This document shows positions 47,539-56,413 of a stretch of DNA of 64,000 nucleotides, piece after piece (positions within the stretch are counted from its first letter, which is position 1; every line of letters starts with the position of its first letter). The stretch is from an uncultured Fodinibius sp. (GTDB lineage Bacteria > Bacteroidota > Rhodothermia > Balneolales > Balneolaceae), in contig CAJXMW010000003.1 of the NCBI GenBank assembly GCA_913056235.1, positions 1-64,000 of the forward strand, in the 5' to 3' direction. The position numbers and the translations under genes were made by a program. The notes below the pieces were generated by a model, which made no database searches, was not told the DNA's origin, and was given only the letters and a program-made list of their open reading frames with translations.

Positions 47539-47597
47539 GTGTCATCCTGAACTTTGCGTGCCCCAAACATACGGGGTTTCAGGATCTTGTGCGACAT
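47539..47597. repeat. REP-like element, related to 43743-43823
   Basis: gtgtcatcctgaactttgcgtgccccaaacatacggggtttcaggatcttgtgcgacat. Confidence 0.65.
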
Positions 47598-47621
47598 TAG
47601 CCGTTGACACATTTTAAAATT

Positions 47622-49547
47622 TTACATCCACTGTAATCGCATTCCGTTCAGGATTACCGCCATTACCGAAAGCTCGTGAATGAGCATCCCTCCCGCCATG
47701 TGCACTGACCCCATAAATACGCCCGTCAGCAATACCGCTACCGTGACAATAGCTACCACTACATTCTGATGTATGTTGCGCAGGGTCTTTTTGGATAGGG
47801 ATATTGCCTCCGGAATTTTAAGCAAGTCATCACTCATAAGTGCCAGATCAGCTGTTTCAATGGCTACGTCCGTCCCCGCCGCTCCCATGGCAATGCCCAA
47901 ATCAGCAGCAGCCAGCGCCGGGGCGTCATTGATGCCATCACCGGTCATAGCCACCTTGTGCCCTTCTTTTTGAAGCTTGTTAACTACCTCCAATTTATCC
48001 TCTGGAAGCATGCGAGCATGGACGTCATTAATTCCTGCGGATTCAGCGATATAGTTTGCGGTTTCGTGAGCGTCTCCGGTTATCATTAACAGTCGTTCTA
48101 CTCCATAATCTCGTAATTTCTCTACCATTTGGGGTGCATCTGGACGAATGGTATCCATGATGCCCAAAGCCCCAATTAGCTCGCCATTTAAGGCCACTAA
48201 CACTACTGATCTGCCTGACCCGGCAAGTTTTTCTATTTCGGTTGCAGCCTGATCGTCAATAGGAATTCCATGATCTTCAAGAAACTCAGGCCGTCCTACC
48301 AATATAAAATCAGAATTATACTCTGCCTCTATTCCCTGTCCGGTGTGAGCAGTAAACCCATCAGCTTCGGCTATCCCAGAACTTTTATCCGTAGCAGCCA
48401 AAATGGCATCGGCTAGTGGATGTTCAGAAGCTGATTCTGCTATCGAAGCCCAATACAAAATCTCTTGCTGTTCACCGGTAAAATCATCTTCTCTAACTTT
48501 TCCACTCATTTTCTCTGCTGTAACAGCTAGCGATCTAAAACTCACCACATCCGTCACTTTCGGATTGCCCTCGGTAAGCGTCCCCGTTTTATCCAAAGCT
48601 AATGCTGTAATATTTCCAGCATTTTCAAGGTACTCTCCCCCTTTAATGAGTATACCCTGTTTTGCGGCTCGACCAATGCCTGTAATGATGGAGATAGGAG
48701 TAGAAATAACAAGCGCGCCGGGACAACCGATGACCAATAATGTCAGGGCCAGCTCAATATCCTGAGTAAAAGCAAAAGACCCGATACTCAATGCCACAAT
48801 GCCGGGCGTGTACCATGTTGCAAAACGCTCAATGAATCGCTGCGTTGGTGCTTTTTCTTCCTGGGCCTCTTCCACTCTTCGGATAATTTTAGCCAAGGTT
48901 GTCTCCGAACCAGAGTGTATAGCCCGAACTCGAACACTCCCGTTTCGGTTGATCGTGCCAGCATATACCTCATCATCTTTCTGCTTCTCCGAAGGCATGG
49001 ATTCTCCGGTGACCATGCTTTCATCAACCGTAGTATGACCACTTTCTACGATACCATCCACCGGAATTTTACCACCCGGCTTTACCAGTATTAATGAACC
49101 CGATGCTACTTCCCGTGCTGGTATTTCATGCTGCTCCTCACCCTCTATCACAATAGCCGTTTCCGGAGCCATGTCAATAAGCTCTTTGAGTGTGCTTCGG
49201 GTTTTGCTGAGCGTTCGCGCCTCGAGCCATCCACCCAGCAAAAACAGAAACGTCACCGCTGCTGACTCCCAATACACACCAATCGATAGCCCGCCCAGAG
49301 CTGCAATACTAACCAGCAGCTCAATATTAGTATGACGATTCTTTAGTCCCTGCCAGGCACGATTTATAATATCGTAACCGGCCAAAAGCGTTGCAGCAAT
49401 CATCATTGCATTAAAAATGACCAGCGCATCTAAAAGCCATACAACGGTCCAGCCCATCACAATGAATGCCCCACTTGTAATAAGCAGCATCTTCTTTCGA
49501 CTTGTGGGATTTCTTATTTTTTGCTTTAATCGATTTAATAGTTCCAT
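47622..49547 (-). CDS. Heavy-metal P1B-type ATPase with CPG (not CPC) membrane motif
   Basis: ALDKTGTLTEGNPKV; MTGDGINDAPALAAADLGIAMG; VIGCPGALVISTPISIITGIGRAAKQGILIKGG; C-terminal MLIHELSVMAVILNGMRL. Confidence 0.94.
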   Translation of the reverse strand: MELLNRLKQKIRNPTSRKKMLLITSGAFIVMGWTVVWLLDALVIFNAMMIAATLLAGYDIINRAWQGLKNRHTNIELLVSIAALGGLSIGVYWESAAVTFLFLLGGWLEARTLSKTRSTLKELIDMAPETAIVIEGEEQHEIPAREVASGSLILVKPGGKIPVDGIVESGHTTVDESMVTGESMPSEKQKDDEVYAGTINRNGSVRVRAIHSGSETTLAKIIRRVEEAQEEKAPTQRFIERFATWYTPGIVALSIGSFAFTQDIELALTLLVIGCPGALVISTPISIITGIGRAAKQGILIKGGEYLENAGNITALALDKTGTLTEGNPKVTDVVSFRSLAVTAEKMSGKVREDDFTGEQQEILYWASIAESASEHPLADAILAATDKSSGIAEADGFTAHTGQGIEAEYNSDFILVGRPEFLEDHGIPIDDQAATEIEKLAGSGRSVVLVALNGELIGALGIMDTIRPDAPQMVEKLRDYGVERLLMITGDAHETANYIAESAGINDVHARMLPEDKLEVVNKLQKEGHKVAMTGDGINDAPALAAADLGIAMGAAGTDVAIETADLALMSDDLLKIPEAISLSKKTLRNIHQNVVVAIVTVAVLLTGVFMGSVHMAGGMLIHELSVMAVILNGMRLQWM

Positions 49548-49565
49548 AATGTTTACCTGTAATTT

Positions 49566-49844
49566 CTATAATTGAGATACGTTAGCTTCATAGCCTGCCT
49601 TCTGAATAGCATCAATAAGATCCTGCTCGGATATTATCTCCGTGTTGTGTCTCACTTCAATCCGTCCGGTATTGAAATGTACCTTGGACTGTTCTACGCC
49701 GTCCATATTATTTAACCTTGATTCAATGTTGCTTACACAGGATGGACAACTTAATTCGTCGCTTCGCAATGTTGTTTTCGTCAGTGATTCCATAATATTT
49801 TCATTTTGGGGAAGATCCCGACCAGGGCCAGATTTACCGGCCAC
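49566..49844 (-). CDS. Stand-alone heavy-metal-associated (HMA) domain protein
   Basis: LRSDELSCPSCVSNIESRLNNMDGVEQSKVHFNTGRIEVRHN; CPSCV metal-binding motif. Confidence 0.9.
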   Translation of the reverse strand: MAGKSGPGRDLPQNENIMESLTKTTLRSDELSCPSCVSNIESRLNNMDGVEQSKVHFNTGRIEVRHNTEIISEQDLIDAIQKAGYEANVSQL

Positions 49845-49882
49845 AAATCGGAAATGTTCTATTTAGAATGAGCTTTTAATAA

Positions 49883-50485
49883 TTAATTTCCGATACCGTG
49901 TGCAGGTCCGGCCTGGATTGAATTATACAGGCTATGCACGTATACGATATACCGCACGTAAGCGTCCACAGCCTCACGTCCTGATGCAATGCTCTTGTCC
50001 TTATCATTTTGGGCAGTAATTGCCTTTTGATGCAACTCTGTCACCTTTTCTTCGATCTCACTCGCAAGCAACCTTGTTACCGGCTGTACATTTCCTGATT
50101 GAAGCGCTTCTTCAGCAAGAGCAATATCTTTGGGATTTTCTTGCGCCGGTTTTAATCCGGTATATGGCATACCTTCGGCTTCGCGGTGCAAGCGTACGGT
50201 AGTCTCCATGAAATAACGCTCTGCTAATTTCTTAGACTCACCACCCTTTGCATAAACCTTCTTTGTTCGCTGAAATGCCGACTTGAGTTCCTCTGATTGT
50301 TCCTCTGTCACCCAGATGAGAGCGTGACTCACATTGCCGGTTTCCAAAGCTTTTCGAGCATCCACTGCAACCGGACCGTTTACCCGATCGCAATGCGCCT
50401 CAGTTAGTTGCGGAAGTGATAATCCCATTAAAAAGAAAAATGCAATTAGTGCTGATAACTTCGCTGTTTTTAGTTGTAACATCAT
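49883..50485 (-). CDS. DUF6448 family secreted protein
   Basis: Signal peptide then EAHCDRVNGPVAVDARKALETGNVSHALIWV...VRLHREAEGMPYTGLKPA...AYVRYIVYVHSLYNSI. Confidence 0.78.
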   Translation of the reverse strand: MMLQLKTAKLSALIAFFFLMGLSLPQLTEAHCDRVNGPVAVDARKALETGNVSHALIWVTEEQSEELKSAFQRTKKVYAKGGESKKLAERYFMETTVRLHREAEGMPYTGLKPAQENPKDIALAEEALQSGNVQPVTRLLASEIEEKVTELHQKAITAQNDKDKSIASGREAVDAYVRYIVYVHSLYNSIQAGPAHGIGN

Positions 50486-50617
50486 GTTCTCCGTTTATTG
50501 TCATTGGTTTCTGTGCGCAATGTAACGGAGGCGTATCTGCACTAAAATGATCTGGCTCAATTAAGGAAGGATTTTTAAATGGCAGCAAAAATGGACGAAT
50601 TCTATACTTACAACTGC

Positions 50618-51364
50618 CTATCCATCGGCAATGTCAGCAAGACGATCGATATCACATATAGCAACCCACTGGCGACCGGTATTAATAATATTCCGATCTT
50701 GAAGGTCGCTCATAATTCGGCTGGCGGTTTCTGTGGAAGTTCCGGCCATATCAGCCAGGTCTTTGCGGGAAAGCGGTAGCTGTAAAAGCAATCCGTATGC
50801 ACTCTGTTCTCCAAATTTTTCGGAGAGCATCACCAAAATATGTGCAATACGTTCTTTAACGGGGAGCGTAGTAAGGTGACGAATTTTTTCCTGAGATGAT
50901 TGCAGTCGTTCAGCCGTAATATCAAGCACCCGCATAGCAACGTTCGGATAGTCGTTGAGCAACGATCGAAAATCATTCATCCGGGTTGAAAGGATGCAGA
51001 CATCCGTTTGAGCACGAGTAGTCTCGGAATAAACAGCGTTCCCCGTCGTGGAAAGGTTGCCGAAATATTCACCCGGCTCAAGCATATCCAACAATACATC
51101 TTTCCCCTCCATCGTATGACGAACAAGCTTTACGGCTCCGTGGACCACCACCCTTAGCATTCTCGCACGTTCATCTTGGTGATAAATAGTCTCATCAGCA
51201 TGATGATGAGTTGCACTGAATTTCTGGTTGATGACCCTAAGCTCATCATGATCTAAATCATCAAAAAAGGGAACCATACCCAGCTTCTCCAATCGCAGAT
51301 CAACCGAGCAGCGATGAGTACCAAGTGAAAAATCTTTAAGTGGGGTAGTTTTACGACTGCCCAT
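50618..51364 (-). CDS. Crp/Fnr family transcriptional regulator
   Basis: cNMP-binding fold (VVHGAVKLVRHTMEGKDVLLDMLEPGEYFGNL) and HTH (LPLSRKDLADMAGTSTETASRIMSDLQDRNII). Confidence 0.93.
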   Translation of the reverse strand: MGSRKTTPLKDFSLGTHRCSVDLRLEKLGMVPFFDDLDHDELRVINQKFSATHHHADETIYHQDERARMLRVVVHGAVKLVRHTMEGKDVLLDMLEPGEYFGNLSTTGNAVYSETTRAQTDVCILSTRMNDFRSLLNDYPNVAMRVLDITAERLQSSQEKIRHLTTLPVKERIAHILVMLSEKFGEQSAYGLLLQLPLSRKDLADMAGTSTETASRIMSDLQDRNIINTGRQWVAICDIDRLADIADG

Positions 51365-51577
51365 AATACCGACTGGAGGTTTACCTTCTAATTCAGATTA
51401 AAATCAAAACCGACGATCAATATTAAAAATATGATTGCCAAACCGATGCAGTATTAGTTAAAGTTTCGAAAGTTGTAGGAATCCATCAACAAAAACAATG
51501 TCATTAATCATCAGAAAGAATATTCAAAAGTACCTGCAGATTTCTATCTTTCAACTGATTCAAAAGCGCCAATCAAA

Positions 51578-52627
51578 TTGATGACTATGCGTCCACTTGA
51601 TACCTCCATCGAACGAACACTTCCGTTCAGCAGTGATAAAAAACTGCGTCAAAAATTTATGATTATCGACAAAGATATTCCTGGCAACATCCGGTGGGGA
51701 CGCCTGCTCGAAGAACTTGACAAAATTGCTGAGGATATTGCACTGGATTACGTTCCCCAATTTGAACCAGATGGTCGTGTTGTTACCGCGGCCATAGATG
51801 ATATTGCATTGCACGTACCGGCGGATATCACCAAAGATGTGTACCTGCGTGGACGTATCAATTATGTGGGGCGTACGTCGATGGAGGTCGGCATCCGTGT
51901 AGATCAAGACAAAGAAGCAAAACATTCCCTGGCGGCCTGTTATTTTACGATGGTGGCCCGCAGCGGTGATGGTGATGAGGCCGAAAGTTTGCCCATTCCA
52001 TCGCTCGATTATAAAAGTGATATTGAAAAGGAGCGCTACAACGCAGCCATTGAACGACGGCAAAACTATCGCGATCAGATCGACGCCCTCGAAGAACCGC
52101 CCAGCAAAGAGGAATATCAAATGCTGCGTGAACTCCACCAGGCACAGGAGGACGATGACTTTGACGGATTGCTGGCCGGCAAACAGATCCGCAATAGCGT
52201 AGAACGCATGTATCCTGATCTTGAAAATGTACCCCACAAAATATTTGGCGGATATGTCATTCGTCGAGCCTTCGAACTTGCGTTAATCCACGCTGAGGAA
52301 ATCATGCCTGATCGACCCGTTTTTATTCGTGTTAATCGAATAAATTTCCTGCAACCTATCCGTATAGGTGATAAGCTCGACTTTACGAGCCGGATTGTTT
52401 ATTCCGGTCAAACATCCATGACCCTTGAAATTGATATCGAGCGCACTAGCATGGACAAAGTAACCAAGGCGTTGTCGAATACCTGCGTTTTTACTTTTGT
52501 AAACGTAGATGAAGAGCTTAATCCCAAACCGGTTCCCAAGGTCTATCCCACCACTTATGCTGAAGACGAACGATATCTTAAAGCACACCGGCGAAGAATG
52601 GAACGACTTGAGAACAGCAGTAGCTGA
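51578..52627 (+). CDS. Acyl-CoA thioesterase, double hotdog
   Basis: GNIRWGRLLEELDKIAEDIA; INYVGRTSMEVGIRVDQD; second repeat KIFGGYVIRRAFELALIHAEE...RIVYSGQTSMTLEIDIE. Confidence 0.88.
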   Translation: MMTMRPLDTSIERTLPFSSDKKLRQKFMIIDKDIPGNIRWGRLLEELDKIAEDIALDYVPQFEPDGRVVTAAIDDIALHVPADITKDVYLRGRINYVGRTSMEVGIRVDQDKEAKHSLAACYFTMVARSGDGDEAESLPIPSLDYKSDIEKERYNAAIERRQNYRDQIDALEEPPSKEEYQMLRELHQAQEDDDFDGLLAGKQIRNSVERMYPDLENVPHKIFGGYVIRRAFELALIHAEEIMPDRPVFIRVNRINFLQPIRIGDKLDFTSRIVYSGQTSMTLEIDIERTSMDKVTKALSNTCVFTFVNVDEELNPKPVPKVYPTTYAEDERYLKAHRRRMERLENSSS

Positions 52628-52648
52628 TTATTTACCGGTACTCACTTG

Positions 52649-53659
52649 CTAACTGTTTTTATATCGTTTTATATACCAGCGAATAGTTTCCCGCAGGCGA
52701 TTCTCAAAGGAATACTCTCGTTGCCACCCAAGCTCGTTCTTAATCTTTGAGGCATCGATAGCGTAACGAAAATCGTGTCCCGGCCGGTCGGTGACAAATG
52801 TGATGAGTGATTTGTAATCGTCCTCCGGAGCATCGCCCACCTCTTCATTCAGGATATCGCAAATCTTGTTTACCAAATCGATATTTTTCCACTCGTTGTC
52901 GCCGCCGATGATGTAGGTCTCTCCTGCCCTGCCCTCCTGAAAAACTAAATCTATTGCCTGGCAATGATCGCGAACATATAGCCAATCGCGCACATTTTGT
53001 CCCTTGCCATAGACCGGGATGTCATCATGATTGATGGCCGACCGAATGACCGTGGGGATCAACTTCTCGTCGTGCTGGTGGGGACCAAAATTATTGGAGC
53101 AGTTGGTAGTCACCACATTCATGCCGTACGTATGAAAGTACGACCGCACGATGAAATCGCTACCCGCTTTAGAGGCCGAGTACGGTGAATTGGGAGCATA
53201 GGGCGTATCTTCAGAGAAAGCGCCTTCATCACCCAGCTCTCCATATACCTCATCGGTGGAAACGTGCAAAAATCGATTACTAGACCAGCGTTCTTCGTCC
53301 TCTTTCCAAAACTGCCGACATTCCTCCAGCAAATTAAAGGTCCCCACCACATTCGACTGAATAAAAGGCTCCGGTCCTTTGATGGAATTGTCAACATGCG
53401 ATTCTGCGGCCAGGTGAATAACGCCCTCCGGCTTGTAACTTCGGATGATATCACGGACGGCTTCCCGGTCCACAATATCCAACTTTTTAAAGGTGTATCG
53501 GTTGGAGTTTTTGATGGAATTCAGGTAGCTGAGGTCTGATGCGTAGCTCAGCTTATCGATATTTAGAAATTGGCTGTTGGGATATTTTTCATGCAGGTAA
53601 AGGAGCAGGTTAGAACCGATGAATCCCGCCCCTCCAGTAACGATAATGCGTTTGTCCAT
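52649..53659 (-). CDS. rfbB: dTDP-glucose 4,6-dehydratase
   Basis: IIVTGGAGFIGSNLLLYLHEKYPNSQFLNIDKLSYASDLSYL; HVSTDEVYGEL; YSASKAGSDFIVRSY. Confidence 0.96.
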   Translation of the reverse strand: MDKRIIVTGGAGFIGSNLLLYLHEKYPNSQFLNIDKLSYASDLSYLNSIKNSNRYTFKKLDIVDREAVRDIIRSYKPEGVIHLAAESHVDNSIKGPEPFIQSNVVGTFNLLEECRQFWKEDEERWSSNRFLHVSTDEVYGELGDEGAFSEDTPYAPNSPYSASKAGSDFIVRSYFHTYGMNVVTTNCSNNFGPHQHDEKLIPTVIRSAINHDDIPVYGKGQNVRDWLYVRDHCQAIDLVFQEGRAGETYIIGGDNEWKNIDLVNKICDILNEEVGDAPEDDYKSLITFVTDRPGHDFRYAIDASKIKNELGWQREYSFENRLRETIRWYIKRYKNS

Positions 53660-54023
53660 TTTAACAGAAATCTTTGATCCAGTTACCGATTGTCATCTTC
53701 TTGTCCTGTGCAATACGATTTGAGCCTCTTTTTCACAAACTATTTAGTTACTCCGGCATAGTAATACTGCGAGAAATACGAGGGTGAAAAGAATAATTTT
53801 GTACCGGCACATAATCATGAAACACCTAACAAAATGTGACGGACCATCAAAATTATTCCACCCGAAGTATGCGGCGTCTGCAGTATTCTAGCCGGTCAAT
53901 TTTTTGGTTCTTTTTTTCTTGACTGAAAAAATGAACATACCATGAGTTAAGATTAGGTTTATGTTCGCAAGAGAATCATAAAAATACATTTACAACCTTG
54001 ATACGATAATACGTTAGCCCATC

Positions 54024-54569
54024 TTAAAACAGATCTTTTTTCGGAATTTCGTTCAACTTCGGTTGCTGCTGGTCTTTTTCTGAAATGATGGGATCGCGCA
54101 CCTTCCAATCGATATTCAGTTCGGGATCATTCCAAAACAAGCCCCGCTCCCCTTCTGGATAGTAATAATCACTGCACTTGTAATAAACGAGCGCGCTATC
54201 TGAAAGTACGGAAAAACCATGGCCAAACCCCTTGGGAATAAAGAGCTGATGCTTGTTATCAGCCGAGAGTTCAGTGGCCACATGCTGACCAAAAGTGTCC
54301 GAATCGCGCCGCAAATCAACCGCTACATCCAAGATGGTGCCCTGCATGGCCATTAAGAGCTTATCCTGCTGCTGCTCGATCTGATAATGCAAACCGCGGA
54401 CGGTATTTTTTTGTGATTTGGAGAGATTGTCCTGCACAAACCGCACATCAACGCCCTGTTTAGCCAAGTGCTCTACCCTGAATGTTTCCAGGAAAAAACC
54501 GCGATCATCCTCATACACTTCCGGCTTAAGCAATAATACATCAGAGATATTAGTTGGTATGATCTCCAT
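54024..54569 (-). CDS. rfbC: dTDP-4-dehydrorhamnose 3,5-epimerase
   Basis: KPEVYEDDRGFFLETF; QDNLSKSQKNTVRGLHYQ; LFIPKGFGHGFSVLSD. Confidence 0.96.
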   Translation of the reverse strand: MEIIPTNISDVLLLKPEVYEDDRGFFLETFRVEHLAKQGVDVRFVQDNLSKSQKNTVRGLHYQIEQQQDKLLMAMQGTILDVAVDLRRDSDTFGQHVATELSADNKHQLFIPKGFGHGFSVLSDSALVYYKCSDYYYPEGERGLFWNDPELNIDWKVRDPIISEKDQQQPKLNEIPKKDLF

Positions 54570-54658
54570 TTAGTTACTTTACATGATTCAAATTTCAGGA
54601 CAAATATAACGATTTGGAAATAGAATATTTACAGGATTGAAAAACCGTTTCAACGATA

Positions 54659-55519
54659 TTAAAGCTGTTTCAACAACGACTCCAGCCCATCGCGCCAATC
54701 GATAATTTGGCTGTCCGAAATCGACTCCAGCTTTCTTGTATTCAACTTGGAAAAATGAGGGCGCTCGGCTTCGGTGGGAAAAGCATCGGAGGTGACCGCT
54801 TCAAGCTCCACATCAATATTACTCAGCTCAAATATGGCTTCTGCCAAATCGTACCAGCTAATTAATCCTCTTGAAGTAATATTGTAAGTGCCTTTTTTAT
54901 CAGCCTGCAACAACGCTACCGTATTTTGCACCACATTCTCGGCAAAAGTAGGACTTCCCCACTGGTCGTTAACGACCTGCAACTCTTCGCGCTCCCGACC
55001 CAGTTGTCGCATAGTCTTCACGAAATTACCTCCAAACCGTCCGCAAACCCAAGACAGTCGCAAAATTAAATAGTCGGTGGCTGTTTGTCGAATCGCTTCC
55101 TCTCCCTCCCACTTTGTTTGTCCATACCAGTTGATAGGGTCAGCGGGGTAATCCTCCGGATAGCCATCCGGACATTTTTCTCGATCTGCTCGTTCGCCTG
55201 GAAATACATAGTCAGTAGAATAATGAACAAGCTTAAAGCCCAACTCTGATGAAAGCTCAGCCAGATTTGCAACAGCTTCTGAATTAACTTGATGCGCCAA
55301 CTCTTTCTTCGTTTCGGCACCATCCACATCAGTAAATGCCGCACAGTTTACGACTATATCCGGCTGTCGCCCGTGCAGCTCAGACTCAACCTGTTTTTTA
55401 TTGGTGATATCCAGCTGAGATGAAGTATAGGGCCAGAGAATAATATCATCGCGGTCGTTGGTGAGACGTTGCCACTCCTGCCCCAACTGTCCCGATGCAC
55501 CGGTTAGTAATATTTTCAT
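54659..55519 (-). CDS. rfbD: dTDP-4-dehydrorhamnose reductase
   Basis: MKILLTGASGQLGQEWQRL; VVNCAAFTDVDGAE; STDYVFPGE; INWYGQTKWEGEEAI. Confidence 0.95.
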   Translation of the reverse strand: MKILLTGASGQLGQEWQRLTNDRDDIILWPYTSSQLDITNKKQVESELHGRQPDIVVNCAAFTDVDGAETKKELAHQVNSEAVANLAELSSELGFKLVHYSTDYVFPGERADREKCPDGYPEDYPADPINWYGQTKWEGEEAIRQTATDYLILRLSWVCGRFGGNFVKTMRQLGREREELQVVNDQWGSPTFAENVVQNTVALLQADKKGTYNITSRGLISWYDLAEAIFELSNIDVELEAVTSDAFPTEAERPHFSKLNTRKLESISDSQIIDWRDGLESLLKQL

Positions 55520-56223
55520 CCTTCTCTGCCTACCAGTTCATTTGCTCGTTTGTAAGAAGCTGGTGTACCGGCATCAGTCCACCAGCCATCCATCACCGAA
55601 AACCGCATCGCATCCTCGGCAATATACCTGTTGTTGACGTCAGTGATTTCAAGTTCCCCCCGATCCGAAGGCTCCAGCTCACGGATATAATCAAACACAT
55701 GGGCATCATACATATAAACACCCGTCACCGCTAAATTACTTTGGGGCTGATCCGGTTTTTCTTCGACGCCCACAATCTTGTCGCCCTCCACTTCGGCGAC
55801 TCCAAATCGCTCAGGATCATCCACCTCTTTGAGGAGAATCTGGGCTCCTTTTTCGGGATAAGATTCCAGCGCCTTGCTGAGCGATGTCTCAAAAATATTG
55901 TCCCCAAGGATAACCGTCATGTCATCGTTGCCCACAAAATTCTCAGCCAGCCCCAATGCCTGGGCAATACCCCCGGCTTCGTCCTGTACCTTATAAGTAA
56001 AACGGCAGTCGAAATCTTTGCCTGAACCGAGCAGGTTTACGACATCGCCCATGTGTTCGGTGCCCGTCACAATCAGGATCTCCTCGATTCCCACTTCGGT
56101 TAGTTTTTGGATGGGATAATAGATCATGGGTTTATCCCCAATCGGAAGTAGGTGTTTATTCGTAACTTTGGTCAGGGGATACAGTCGCGAACCGGTGCCG
56201 CCTGCTAAGATGATGCCTTTCAT
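55516..56223 (-). CDS. rfbA: Glucose-1-phosphate thymidylyltransferase (short form)
   Basis: MKGIILAGGTGSRLYPLTKVTNKHLLPIGDKPMIYYPIQKL; VILGDNIFE; DGWWTDAGTPASYKRAN. Confidence 0.93.
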   Translation of the reverse strand: MKGIILAGGTGSRLYPLTKVTNKHLLPIGDKPMIYYPIQKLTEVGIEEILIVTGTEHMGDVVNLLGSGKDFDCRFTYKVQDEAGGIAQALGLAENFVGNDDMTVILGDNIFETSLSKALESYPEKGAQILLKEVDDPERFGVAEVEGDKIVGVEEKPDQPQSNLAVTGVYMYDAHVFDYIRELEPSDRGELEITDVNNRYIAEDAMRFSVMDGWWTDAGTPASYKRANELVGREG

Positions 56224-56413
56224 GAAATTAAATAGATTTAAATCCGAATAATTAAATGATACGTACTCTTACCTTGTTGGGAAGAAAGCAGAACAGAATA
56301 TAAATTCTTTTAAGCTTACTTAAAACGAATTAATTCTAGGTTGCCTAATTAACTTCCTATCTTGGAGTAAGTCATTTATAGGCACTCAAAAAAATATCTC
56401 TACAGTAAACGGC

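Noticed and set aside
51560-52237. 225-aa minus ORF opposite the thioesterase gene
   Set aside because: Antisense to a double-hotdog thioesterase with convincing motifs.
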